Shown in pieces: positions 1 to 12,318 of a stretch of 64,000 nucleotides of DNA (position 1 is the first letter of the stretch; the number at the start of each line of letters is the position of its first letter). Source of the DNA: Micromonospora_G sp040676775 (GTDB lineage Bacteria > Actinomycetota > Actinomycetes > Mycobacteriales > Micromonosporaceae). Below the pieces are notes generated by a model. The model had not been told where the DNA came from, made no database searches, and was given only the letters and a program-made list of their open reading frames with translations. Location of the stretch: assembly GCF_040676775.1 (NCBI RefSeq), contig NZ_JBFAPP010000011.1:186001-250000 (forward strand), written 5' to 3'. Both the position numbers and the translations under genes were made by a program.

Positions 1-129
1 CTGGGCGAGGCTGCTTTCCGCGCGGCACACGAGTACGGCCGCGACGCCCCGTTGGACACCCTCCTCACCACCACCCCGGCCCGCCCCGACCGCTCCCCGG
101 GCCGCCACGCCCTCCCCCGAACCGGCTGA
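1..129 (+). CDS. C-terminal end of a truncated gene, possibly a LuxR/AfsR-type regulator
   Basis: An open frame enters from the left edge and ends at TGA (127-129), giving 42 residues that start LGEAAFRAAHEYGRDAPLD. This short block resembles the last helices of large ATP-binding/tetratricopeptide LuxR-type regulators, where similar wording (LGxxAFxAAxxxGRxLPLxxAL) is common just before the end. The final 20 residues are Pro/Arg-rich and uninformative. No domain can be confirmed because the body of the gene lies outside the window. It points toward the GNAT gene and is separated from it by a repeat-rich spacer. Confidence 0.45.
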   Translation: MGEAAFRAAHEYGRDAPLDTLLTTTPARPDRSPGRHALPRTG

Positions 130-141
130 CCCTAGGCTGGC

Positions 142-290
142 TGGGTTTGGGCCCGCCGTGCCTGCTGGGGGTGGGTTGAGCCTGCCGTGCCTGCTGGGGC
201 TGGGTTGGGCCCGCCGTGCTTGCTGGGGCTGGGGCTGGGTTGAGCCTGCCGTGCTTGCTGGGGTGGGTTGGGCCCGCCGTGCCCGGCGAG
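142..290. repeat. Five imperfect tandem copies of a ~29-bp unit
   Basis: The unit reads roughly TGGGTTGGGCCCGCCGTGC followed by TTGCTGGGG. Copies alternate between a TTGGGCCCGCCGTGC form and a TTGAGCCTGCCGTGC form, and the third carries a short extra CTGGGG insert. The array is non-coding and lies between convergent genes. Its last copy also forms the left arm of the hairpin at 265-335, so the array may have grown by slippage from a terminator. Confidence 0.8.
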
Positions 291-335
291 CGCCGTCACG
301 CTTGATCCGCTCGCCGGTCACGGCGGGCCCAACCC
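265..335. terminator. Large hairpin, probable bidirectional terminator
   Basis: Arms at 265-292 and 308-335 are complementary over 28 bp with one mismatch, around a 15-nt loop. It lies between the convergent truncated gene and the GNAT gene, which suits a bidirectional terminator, although no U-tract follows, as is usual in actinobacteria. Confidence 0.6.
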
Positions 336-364
336 CGCTCTGCTTCCTGCCCGGGTATTGGGGC

Positions 365-425
365 GTTGATCATGAAGTTAGCGACACTGCCGAGCTGATT
401 TTTCGTCGTTAACTTCATGATCGAC
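365..425. repeat. Dispersed inverted repeat with GATCATGAAGTTA arms
   Basis: Arms at 365-385 and 405-425 are complementary at 19 of 21 positions, with core GATCATGAAGTTA, and enclose a 19-nt loop. The element is far more AT-rich than its surroundings. From memory, elements with this core are scattered through Micromonospora-type genomes. Here it sits 15 bp past the stop of the GNAT gene, so it could also end that transcript. Confidence 0.65.
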
Positions 426-440
426 GGGTGGGGGTGGGGG

Positions 441-1286
441 TTAGGGGGTTACGGGGGTGGGTTGGGCTATGCAGGCGGTGCCTAGGCGGCGGAAGCCGGC
501 GCGGAGGTAGACGCGGGCGATGTCGTCGCTGCCGGCGGAGAGGAAGACGACCTCTGTTCCTGCTGCCAGTAGGTGCCGGGCCAGGGCGGCGGTGACGGCG
601 GCGGCCAGGCCGCGGCGGCGGGCGGTGGGCAGGGTGGCGATGCCGGCGATCTCGGCCACGTCGCCGACCCGCATCGCCATGCCGGCCGAGACCGCGCCCT
701 CCTCGGCCGTCTCAGCCAGGGCGAAGACCCTGGTGCCGGCCTCGACCTGGGCCCGTTCCTCGTCCACCCGGCGGGGTGCCAGGGAGACCAGGGCGGCGTC
801 GCGGGCGATCGGGCCGGCGTCCCCGGGGGCGGTGCCGGGCACGGCGAAGCCGATGGCGGCGACCGCTCGCTGGGTGGCGACGTCGCGGCCGAAGTCGGGC
901 GAGGTCGGGTCGGCCATCCGCACCGGTACGTCGCCGAGGCTGTCGGCCGGCGGCAGCGCTGTCGGATCCAGCACCATCAGCGGCGCCTCCAGTACGGCCA
1001 GCCCGGCCGACCGGGCCACCGGCAGTAGACTGGGATGGTTCTCGTGCACCCACTCGAAGGCTTCCGGTACGCCGAGGGCGCGCTGCCGTTCACGGACCGC
1101 GGTCACGTCGGCGGCGTTCGGCGGTTCGGAGGCGCCGGGGCGGGGACGGGCGTAGAACGGCCAACCAGCACCGTTTCGGACGAAGAGCACCAAGCCGCCG
1201 TACTCTTCCACGTGAGCTACATCACGCGGCACCCCGTCATAAAAGTGTTCTAAGCGCTCGAATACCTCACGATGCACCAGGCTCAC
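441..1286 (-). CDS. GNAT-family N-acetyltransferase
   Basis: This 281-residue protein should transfer an acetyl group from acetyl-CoA to an unidentified amine. The C-terminal ~90 residues form a recognisable GNAT core: a strand with VAEIAGIATLP, the acetyl-CoA loop ARRRGLAAAV (Q/RxxGxA type), then VVFLSAGSDD and IARVYLRAGFRRLG, which is the usual final strand-helix. The N-terminal ~180 residues are poorly conserved and may be a degenerate second GNAT unit or a substrate domain. The start is GTG (MSLVHREVF). The gene is divergent from gltB, with about 145 bp between them that must hold both promoters. The substrate cannot be told from sequence. Confidence 0.85.
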   Translation of the reverse strand: MSLVHREVFERLEHFYDGVPRDVAHVEEYGGLVLFVRNGAGWPFYARPRPGASEPPNAADVTAVRERQRALGVPEAFEWVHENHPSLLPVARSAGLAVLEAPLMVLDPTALPPADSLGDVPVRMADPTSPDFGRDVATQRAVAAIGFAVPGTAPGDAGPIARDAALVSLAPRRVDEERAQVEAGTRVFALAETAEEGAVSAGMAMRVGDVAEIAGIATLPTARRRGLAAAVTAALARHLLAAGTEVVFLSAGSDDIARVYLRAGFRRLGTACIAQPTPVTP

Positions 1287-1432
1287 CGCGCGAGACTACA
1301 CGTCTCACTCCGTGGAAGTGTGATCAATCCGTACTGGTGGTGCTAGGTGGGACCTAACGTAGACTCAAGAAACCTCGCAGGGCCGACGTCGTCCCGACCC
1401 ATGATTGAACGTGAGTGACGACAGGAGACCCG

Positions 1433-6185
<4,753 letters not shown>

Positions 6186-6193
<8 letters not shown>

Positions 6194-7667
6194 CCCGAAC
6201 GGTTTCCTGCGCTACGACCGGCGGGTGCCGGCCCGCCGCCCGGTGCCGGTACGGATCAGCGACTGGCGGGAGGTCTACCCGGCCGCCACCGACGACCTCG
6301 TACGCGAGCAGGCCACCCGCTGCATGGACTGCGGCATCCCGTTCTGCCACGACGGCTGCCCGCTCGGCAACCGCATCCCGGACTGGAACGACCTCGTCCG
6401 TACCGGCAACTGGTCGCACGCGATCGAGTCGCTGCACGCCACGAACAACTTCCCGGAGTTCACCGGGCGGCTCTGTCCGGCGCCGTGCGAGGCGGCCTGC
6501 GTACTCGGGATCTCGGGTGGGCAGCCGGTCACCATCAAGCAGGTCGAGGTCGAGATCGTCAACCGGGCGGTGGACCTGGACCTGATCCGGCCGCAGGTGG
6601 TGGCGAAGCCGTCCGGCAAGCGCATTGCCGTCGTGGGTTCCGGGCCGGCAGGACTCGCTGCCGCGCAGCAGCTGGCCAGGGCCGGGCACGCCGTCACCGT
6701 CTACGAACGCGACGACAAGATCGGTGGACTGCTCCGCTACGGCATCCCCGACTTCAAGCTGGAGAAGGAACACATCGACCGGCGGCTGGAACAGCTCACC
6801 GCCGAGGGCGTCGGCTTCGTCACCGGAGTCAACGTCGGTGTCGACATCACCGCCGAGCAACTCCGCGCCGAGTACGACGCCGTACTGCTCGCCTGCGGTG
6901 CGCTCCAGGGCCGGGACACCCCGGCCACCCCCGGCCGGGCCCTGCGCGGCGTGCACCAGGCGATGGAACACCTGGTCGCGGCGAACCGGGTGGTGAACGG
7001 CCTGGAGGAGAGCACCCCGATCGACGCCGCCGGCAAGCACGTGGTGATCATCGGTGGCGGTGACACCGGCGCGGACTGCCTCGGTGTGGCGCACCGGCAG
7101 GGCGCGGTCGGCGTACACCAGCTCGACCTGTACCCGGTGCCGCCGGGCAGCCGGGACGAGAACCGCGACCCGTGGCCGACCTGGCCGTGGATCCTGCGCG
7201 ACTACCCGGCACACGAGGAGGGCGGCGAGCGGGTCTTCGCCGTCGCGGTGCAGGAGTTCGTCGACGACGGCACCGGCCAGGTACGCGCGGTCCGGGTCGC
7301 CGAGGTCAGCGTGACCAAACAGGACGGGCAGCGGATCATGACTGTCAAGCCCGGCTCGGAACGGGAACTCCCGGCCGACCTGGTGCTGCTGGCGATCGGC
7401 TTCGAGGGGACCGAGGAGCAGCCGCTGCTCGACCAGCTCGGGGTGGCCCGCAACCGGCGTGGCGCGATCGACGCTACCGCTGACTGGCAGACCTCCACCG
7501 ACGGGGTTTTCGTCGCCGGCGACATGCACCGGGGCGCCTCGCTGATCGTCTGGGCGATCGCCGAGGGCCGCGCCGCCGCCGCCGCGATCCACACCTATCT
7601 CGACGGCCCCGGCACCCTGCCGGCCCCGGTCACCGCCTCGGCCCAACCCCTGACCGCCGCCCGCTGA
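6186..7667 (+). CDS. gltD: Glutamate synthase small subunit
   Basis: The 493-residue FAD/NADPH-binding beta subunit oxidises NADPH and feeds electrons to GltB. N-terminal Cys clusters CMDCGIPFCHDGCPLGNRIP and CPAPCEAACVLG would bind two 4Fe-4S centres. A Rossmann FAD site follows (GSGPAGLAAAQ), then an NADPH site (GGGDTGADCLG) and the terminal FAD motif around GDMHRGASLIVWAI. The start is GTG 6186, preceded by AGGAGGT and lying inside the gltB stop region. The operon is closed by the perfect hairpin at 7691-7730. Confidence 0.97.
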
Positions 7668-7690
7668 CCGCCCACGAGGCGCATTTTCGC

Positions 7691-7730
7691 AGAAGGAGTG
7701 GCTGTCCCAGGCGGGACAGCCACTCCTTCT
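7691..7730. terminator. Perfect 18-bp bidirectional terminator hairpin
   Basis: Arms 7691-7708 and 7713-7730 are perfectly complementary with a 4-nt loop; the arm reads AGAAGGAGTGGCTGTCCC. It lies 24 bp after gltD and 22 bp from the stop of the convergent gene at 7752, so it can serve both transcripts. Confidence 0.85.
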
Positions 7731-7751
7731 CCACCGAAGTTGGGCGGTGGA

Positions 7752-8216
7752 TCAGGCTCTGTCGAGGAAGTAGCGCTTGCCTTCCTGGGGAAGGCCGATC
7801 CAGAGGTAGAGGCGGATGGAATCCTGCGACCGGTCCAGGTACAGCGGCAGCGCGTAGGAATCGACGATGACGGAGATGGACTGGACGTCGTACCGGTCCG
7901 GCTCGGCGAGATGCCAGGTGCCCGAGCCCGTCCAGGGCCGGGTGAACCGCTCCGGTGCCGTCAACTGGGCCGGCAGCCTCCGCGTGTCGAAGGTGTGATC
8001 GGGACGCAGCGTCAGTACCGCACCATCCGGCCCCTGCCACTCGCCCCTGACATTCGCGTCGGTTGCCACCGGCGGCTCCGCCAGCAGCGCCCGGTGGGTC
8101 ACCGTAGCCAGGACCCCCACGACGAGCAGGACAACCAGCACACCGACCGCGCTGAGGGCGATCACCGTACGGCTGCCTCGCCCGGAACGGGTTCGTGCGG
8201 TCAGTGCCTCTGCCAT
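7752..8216 (-). CDS. Small membrane-anchored protein of unknown function
   Basis: The 154-residue product has a short basic N-terminus, one hydrophobic segment (about residues 18-42, IALSAVGVLVVLLVVGVLAT) and an extracytoplasmic domain of ~110 residues. That domain contains GEWQGPDGAVLTLRPDHTF, a pattern seen in small actinobacterial lipocalin-like or beta-rich proteins (G-W/Y...G..L.L..DG.F). No Cys follows the membrane segment, so it is an anchored protein rather than a lipoprotein. ATG 8216 has GAAGGTGGG upstream. No function is assigned. Confidence 0.75.
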   Translation of the reverse strand: MAEALTARTRSGRGSRTVIALSAVGVLVVLLVVGVLATVTHRALLAEPPVATDANVRGEWQGPDGAVLTLRPDHTFDTRRLPAQLTAPERFTRPWTGSGTWHLAEPDRYDVQSISVIVDSYALPLYLDRSQDSIRLYLWIGLPQEGKRYFLDRA

Positions 8217-8251
8217 CCGCCCACCTTCCTTTTCACCTTACGAGTGAACAT

Positions 8252-8326
8252 GATCTGAGATCTTGGAAGGGGATCGTCGTTGACGCGACGGTGTTCTTCC
8301 AAGTCCATGTTCTTCCAAGTCCACCA
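8252..8326. repeat. Dispersed palindromic element, copy 1 (degenerate)
   Basis: The left half reads GATCTGAGATCTTGGAA, the middle ATCGTCGTTGACGCGACGGT, and the right half TTCCAAGTCC. It matches the better-preserved copy at 16654-16721 in order and orientation (GATCTTGGAA, ATCG-CGT, CGACGGT, TTCCAAG). Its right end has been duplicated: TGTTCTTCCAAGTCCA occurs twice in tandem (8292-8307 and 8308-8323). It lies between the divergent genes at 8216 and 8411. Confidence 0.65.
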
Positions 8327-8410
8327 GGGACCGGGCATGTGAGGTGTACGGCGGATGGTGCCGCTGGCACGTCCAGGTGCCCGTACGGGGGTGCTTCGGT
8401 TAGTGTTCCG

Positions 8411-10987
8411 GTGACTACGCACGCCGGACAGGGGTGGGGGAGCAGGGTGGGCAGGCTCGCGGTCACGTACGGGCGGGCGGTCGCGGCACACCGGCAGGCG
8501 CGCGCGCATCTGGACGCCGCCCGTCGGGCGCTCGCCGGAGTCACCGCCCCGCCGCCACCGCCCGAGACCGCCGACATGGTGCAGCGGCTGCGTCGAGTCG
8601 GCGAATCCCTGAGCGCGGTGTCGGCGGGACCGGAGTTCCCGGGCCGCCCGGTGCCGATCCGGGTCGGTGAGGCGGCCACTTCGGACGGCGGTTTCCCGGT
8701 GGTCGTACCGCTGGTCGGTGGGGCGCACCTGGCGATCGACACCGACGCCCGCGATCCGCGTACGGGGGCGGCGCTGCGTTCGCTGGTGATCCGGCTGCTG
8801 ATGGCCGCCCCGGCCGGCTCGGTACGGGTGGTGGCGATCGACAACGCCGCGCTCGGCGCCACCTTCCTGCCGTTGCGACCACTGGTCGACGCTGGCGTGC
8901 TGAGCGCACCCGCGACCAGCGACGAGGAGATCCAGGCCCTGCTGACCGGTGCCGAGCAACACGCCCGCGCGAACCACTCCGACCCGAGCAACCGTAACCG
9001 GCTGCTGTTGGTGGTGGCGGCGTCGATGCCGGAGGGTCGGGCCGAGCTGACCCGGCTGGCCGCGTTGACGCACGCCGGCCCGGCCGCCGGGGTGTGCGTG
9101 CTGGCGGCCGGCTATCCGCCCCGGTCGACCGGGCTGGAACCGCCGCCGTTCGGCAACACCACCCGGGTGACCCGCGACAGCGACTACGCCTGGGTCGGTG
9201 ACCCGCCGTGGTGGCCGTACAGCGAGGACGGGACTGGGCTGGTGGTGCCGGTGCTGCTCGACGGGGACCCACCCGCCGGCACGATCGCCGCCGTCGCGGA
9301 ACGGCACGGGGACGCCACCCGACGCGACGCCAGCCTGGAGTTCACCGACCTGCTGCCGGCCCGCAACTGGACCGAGTCGGCCGGCACCGGGCTGCGTACG
9401 GTCATCGGCCGCAACGGCCGCGACCCGGTGACCCTGGCCTTCGACGACGCCACCCCGCACTGGCTGGTCGGTGGCCGGACCGGCTCCGGCAAGACGGTGT
9501 TCCTGCTCGACGTCCTCTATGGACTCGCCGCCCGCTACTCACCCGACGAGCTGGCCCTCTTCCTGCTCGACTTCAAGGAGGGTGTCAGTTTCACCGAGTT
9601 CGTGCCGACCGGGCACGACGGTTCCTGGATCCCGCATGCCCGCGCGGTCGGCATCGAGTCCGACCGGGAGTACGGCGTGGCGGTCCTGCGGGAGCTGCGG
9701 CGGGAACTGAACCGGCGGGCGAACGCGCTCAAACGCCACGGCGTCACCAAGCTCGCCGACCTGCCCCGCGACGGCAAGCCGGTGCCCCGGGTGGTGGCCG
9801 TCATCGACGAGTTCCACGTGCTGTTCGCCGGCAACGACGCGCTCGCCCGGGAGGCGGTGGCGCTGCTGGAGGAACTGGCCCGCAAGGGCCGCTCGTACGG
9901 CATCCACCTGGTGCTGGCCAGCCAGAGCATGTCCGGCATCGAGGCGCTCTACGGCAAGGTCGACTCGATTTTCGGCCAGTTCCCGCTCCGGGTGGCGTTG
10001 CCGGGCGGCTCCGGCGTACTCGATGCCCTCAACGACGCCGCCGGGGCGCTGCCGCTCGGTTCCGCGATCATCAACCCCGCCGCCGGCCTGGCCTCGGCGA
10101 ACACGGTGGTCCGCTTCCCGGACGCGCACGGCAGCGCCGCGCGGGTCGCGGCGCTGCGGCACGAGCTGTGGCAGGGGCGGGCGCAGGGCTCTTTCCCACC
10201 CGCGGTCTTCAAGGGGTACGACTCAGCGCACGTCGAGGACGACCCGACCTTCCGTGGCCTGATGCCCGGTGGACGCAGGCCGATGGCCCTGGTCGGGCGG
10301 GTCGTCGACGTGAACCTGACGTCGGCGATGTTCATGCTCGACGCCACCCCCGGCCGGCACCTGGCGGTGGTCGGCACCACCCCGGTCGGCGCCGACGTGT
10401 TGCAGGCGGCGACCCTGAGCCTGGCCCGCCAGGCCCAGCCGGGTACCGCCCGGTTCCTGCTCGCGCCGCTGGTCGCCGCCGCCGACGAGGTGGCCGACGC
10501 GACCGCCGACGCACTCGCCGCATCCGGTCACGAGGTGACCCGGTTGGACGCGATGGCGTTGCGGGAGGAGATCCGCAAACTGGCCGAACCGGTGGCCCAG
10601 CCGAGCGACCGGACCTACCTGGTGGTCTTCGGCATGGACGGGGCCAGCGGGGTGCTGTCCGCCAAGGACCAGAACTACCGCTCCGGCCTGGACGACCTCC
10701 AGCAGGTCCTGCGCCACGGCCCGGCGTACGGGGTGCACCTGCTCGGCTGGTGGCGGGGGCTGCGCCGGCTCGCCGACGACATCGGCGGGGCGCACAACAA
10801 GGACGACATCGCCTGCCTGGTGGCGTTGAACGTGCCCGGTGGCGAACTGGGCATGTACCTCGGCATGCACGACCTGGCGTACACGCCCCGGGCGAACCGG
10901 GCGCTGCTGGTGGACCGGCACGATCAGCGCAGCCGGCTGATCGTGCCGTTCGTTCGACCCGGGTACGAGCTGGACGAGGGGCAGTGA
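8411..10987 (+). CDS. FtsK/EccC-like ATPase with one active and two degenerate ATPase domains
   Basis: The protein has about 858 residues. A short coiled coil leads into a first RecA-like domain with no P-loop (around residues 80-230, including RLLMAAPAGSVRVVAID). A full FtsK/SpoIIIE domain follows, with Walker A GGRTGSGKT at 354-362, FLLDFKEG, Walker B VVAVIDEFH (Asp466, Glu467) and the sensor region HLVLASQSMSG. A third RecA-like domain has its P-loop position replaced by VGTTPVGAD (654-662), so Lys and Ser/Thr are lost. This order recalls the tandem ATPases of type VII secretion EccC and of FtsK-type translocases, but there is no membrane segment. The GTG start at 8411 is uncertain; GTG 8447 has a better ribosome site. 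The frame stays open upstream to 8195, but that part runs through the palindromic element. The stop overlaps the next gene by GTGA. Confidence 0.85.
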   Translation: MTTHAGQGWGSRVGRLAVTYGRAVAAHRQARAHLDAARRALAGVTAPPPPPETADMVQRLRRVGESLSAVSAGPEFPGRPVPIRVGEAATSDGGFPVVVPLVGGAHLAIDTDARDPRTGAALRSLVIRLLMAAPAGSVRVVAIDNAALGATFLPLRPLVDAGVLSAPATSDEEIQALLTGAEQHARANHSDPSNRNRLLLVVAASMPEGRAELTRLAALTHAGPAAGVCVLAAGYPPRSTGLEPPPFGNTTRVTRDSDYAWVGDPPWWPYSEDGTGLVVPVLLDGDPPAGTIAAVAERHGDATRRDASLEFTDLLPARNWTESAGTGLRTVIGRNGRDPVTLAFDDATPHWLVGGRTGSGKTVFLLDVLYGLAARYSPDELALFLLDFKEGVSFTEFVPTGHDGSWIPHARAVGIESDREYGVAVLRELRRELNRRANALKRHGVTKLADLPRDGKPVPRVVAVIDEFHVLFAGNDALAREAVALLEELARKGRSYGIHLVLASQSMSGIEALYGKVDSIFGQFPLRVALPGGSGVLDALNDAAGALPLGSAIINPAAGLASANTVVRFPDAHGSAARVAALRHELWQGRAQGSFPPAVFKGYDSAHVEDDPTFRGLMPGGRRPMALVGRVVDVNLTSAMFMLDATPGRHLAVVGTTPVGADVLQAATLSLARQAQPGTARFLLAPLVAAADEVADATADALAASGHEVTRLDAMALREEIRKLAEPVAQPSDRTYLVVFGMDGASGVLSAKDQNYRSGLDDLQQVLRHGPAYGVHLLGWWRGLRRLADDIGGAHNKDDIACLVALNVPGGELGMYLGMHDLAYTPRANRALLVDRHDQRSRLIVPFVRPGYELDEGQ

Positions 10988-11844
10988 CGACGATGCAGGG
11001 CTTCGACGAGTACGCCACCCTGGCCCGGCACCTGCACCAGCTCCACCGCACCGGTGAGCGTACGACCGCTCAGGTGGCCGCCCGCCGGGATGCCACCGGT
11101 GGCACCATCGACCAGCTCGGGCAGCGGCTCGGTATGCAGGAGCAGCGGCTGGTCGAACTCGCCAAACTGATCGGGGAGCCGGTCCCGCAGCTCAGCGCGC
11201 CACAGCCGCCGCTGACCGTCGCCGGGCACCTCGGGTCGCCCGTACCGCCCGCCTATCAGGGTGCCGAGCAGGAGTTGGCGGGCGGTTCGGCGTACCCGGA
11301 GTTGCCGGCCGGTCCGGACCGGGTGGCGCTGACCTCGACGCCCGCACCGGCCCCGACGGTCCCCGGGCCCCGGCTGCCGACGGCGGGCGGGGACGAGCCG
11401 CCGACGCAGCACCTGTCGGCGCCGGCCGCCCCGGTGAACCCGGACGTCGAGCTGGACCTGGCGCACCGGGCGGCGGCGGCAGCCGACGAGACCGCCGCGC
11501 AGGTCGAGGAACTGGCCCAGCAGCCGGCGCTGCTACCTGGCTCGTCACCGTTCAGCCGGGCGATCGTGGTCTACGTCGGTTTCATCGCCGCCGGCAACCT
11601 GGCCCAGGCCTTGCTGGCGCTCGTCGCCAAGGCCGGCGCAGTCGACGGTTTCACCCTGTACGCGTGGATGCTCGCCGGACTGCCGGCGCTGACCTTCTTC
11701 GCCGCCTACTTCGCGCTCGGCTCATGGGGCCGCGCCCGGATCGGGGTCAGCCGACCGGCCCGGTACGCCCGGCTCGGCTTCGCCATGTGTTTCGTCATCA
11801 TGTCGATCACCTCCTGCTTCTGGACGATCCTGCTGGACGTCTGA
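10984..11844 (+). CDS. Coiled-coil, proline-rich, three-pass membrane protein coupled to the FtsK-like ATPase
   Basis: The 286-residue protein starts at GTG 10984 inside the ATPase stop codon (GTGA overlap); ATG 10993 is an alternative. Residues 5-65 are predicted helical/coiled coil, the middle (about 70-165) is rich in Pro, Ala and Thr, and a second helical stretch follows (LAHRAAAAADETAAQVEELA). The C-terminus holds three hydrophobic segments, near AIVVYVGFIAAGNLAQALLA, YAWMLAGLPALTFFAAYFAL and FAMCFVIMSITSCFWTILL. The 4-base coupling suggests it works with the soluble ATPase, perhaps tethering it to the membrane; this is inference. Its last 123 bp overlap the convergent gene at 11722. Confidence 0.75.
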   Translation: MTTMQGFDEYATLARHLHQLHRTGERTTAQVAARRDATGGTIDQLGQRLGMQEQRLVELAKLIGEPVPQLSAPQPPLTVAGHLGSPVPPAYQGAEQELAGGSAYPELPAGPDRVALTSTPAPAPTVPGPRLPTAGGDEPPTQHLSAPAAPVNPDVELDLAHRAAAAADETAAQVEELAQQPALLPGSSPFSRAIVVYVGFIAAGNLAQALLALVAKAGAVDGFTLYAWMLAGLPALTFFAAYFALGSWGRARIGVSRPARYARLGFAMCFVIMSITSCFWTILLDV

Positions 11845-12318
11845 GCCGGGTCCGGCGGTCTTGAGTTCGGCGGCGGTGTTGAGTTCGGCGGCGGTCTGTT
11901 CGGCGGTGTTGAGTTTGGCGGTTTGCAGGAGGTCGGTCAGCTCGGCGGGGGACAAACCCTCGTCGTCGAGCAGGCCGACGACGAGCATGGTCTGGGCGGC
12001 GATCGTGGTCGCGTCCATCGGCATCGGCTCGCGCTGACCGAGCGCGGCCTGGACCAGCGCCTCGGCGGTCACCGGATCGATCTCGACGCCACTGTGGTCG
12101 TACCGCTCCCGGACACTGGCGACGAACCGGATGACCGGGGCGTGGTCCTGACCGGGCCGGAACCGCCGGTCGACGCAGAGCAGGAAGACGGAGTCGAGCA
12201 GTTCTCCGTACCGCCGCCAACCGGTCTCGTCCAGGCGGCCCAGTCGATGCCGGTGTTCGCGTACGCGCCCGAGGGCCAGGTCACGTACGGCCCTGCTGTA
12301 CGGGTTCAGGCTGTCCAC
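11722..12318 (-). CDS. Hypothetical protein, last gene of the leftward Cys-motif operon
   Basis: A 198-residue protein beginning VDSLNPYSRAVRDLALGRV, mostly alpha-helical, with a conserved-looking core (YGELLDSVFLLCVDRRFR, then a helical segment ending MLVVGLLDDEGLSPAELTDLL). The C-terminal ~60 residues are low-complexity, from degenerate repeats (LNTAEQTAAELNTAAELKTA) and an acidic/basic tail. GTG 12318 overlaps the upstream stop by 13 bases, indicating coupling. The 3' end runs 123 bp into the convergent membrane-protein gene; either the tail is not functional or the two genes truly share DNA. No family recognised. Confidence 0.65.
   Translation of the reverse strand: MDSLNPYSRAVRDLALGRVREHRHRLGRLDETGWRRYGELLDSVFLLCVDRRFRPGQDHAPVIRFVASVRERYDHSGVEIDPVTAEALVQAALGQREPMPMDATTIAAQTMLVVGLLDDEGLSPAELTDLLQTAKLNTAEQTAAELNTAAELKTAGPGSDVQQDRPEAGGDRHDDETHGEAEPGVPGRSADPDPGAAP
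11861..11925. repeat. Short direct repeats of TTGAGTTCGGCGGCGGTG type
   Basis: Two near-identical 18-bp units at 11861-11878 and 11879-11896 are followed by shortened variants to about 11925. They encode the LNTAxE repeats at the C-terminus of the gene at 11722-12318 and begin just past the stop of the convergent gene. Strand slippage is the likely origin. Confidence 0.7.

Noticed and set aside
142..335. CRISPR-like array
   Set aside because: Units are directly adjacent and imperfect with no unique spacers, and no cas genes are present.
8195..8410. N-terminal extension of the FtsK-like protein
   Set aside because: The added 72 residues run through a degenerate palindromic repeat and overlap the divergent gene at 8216, with no ribosome site.
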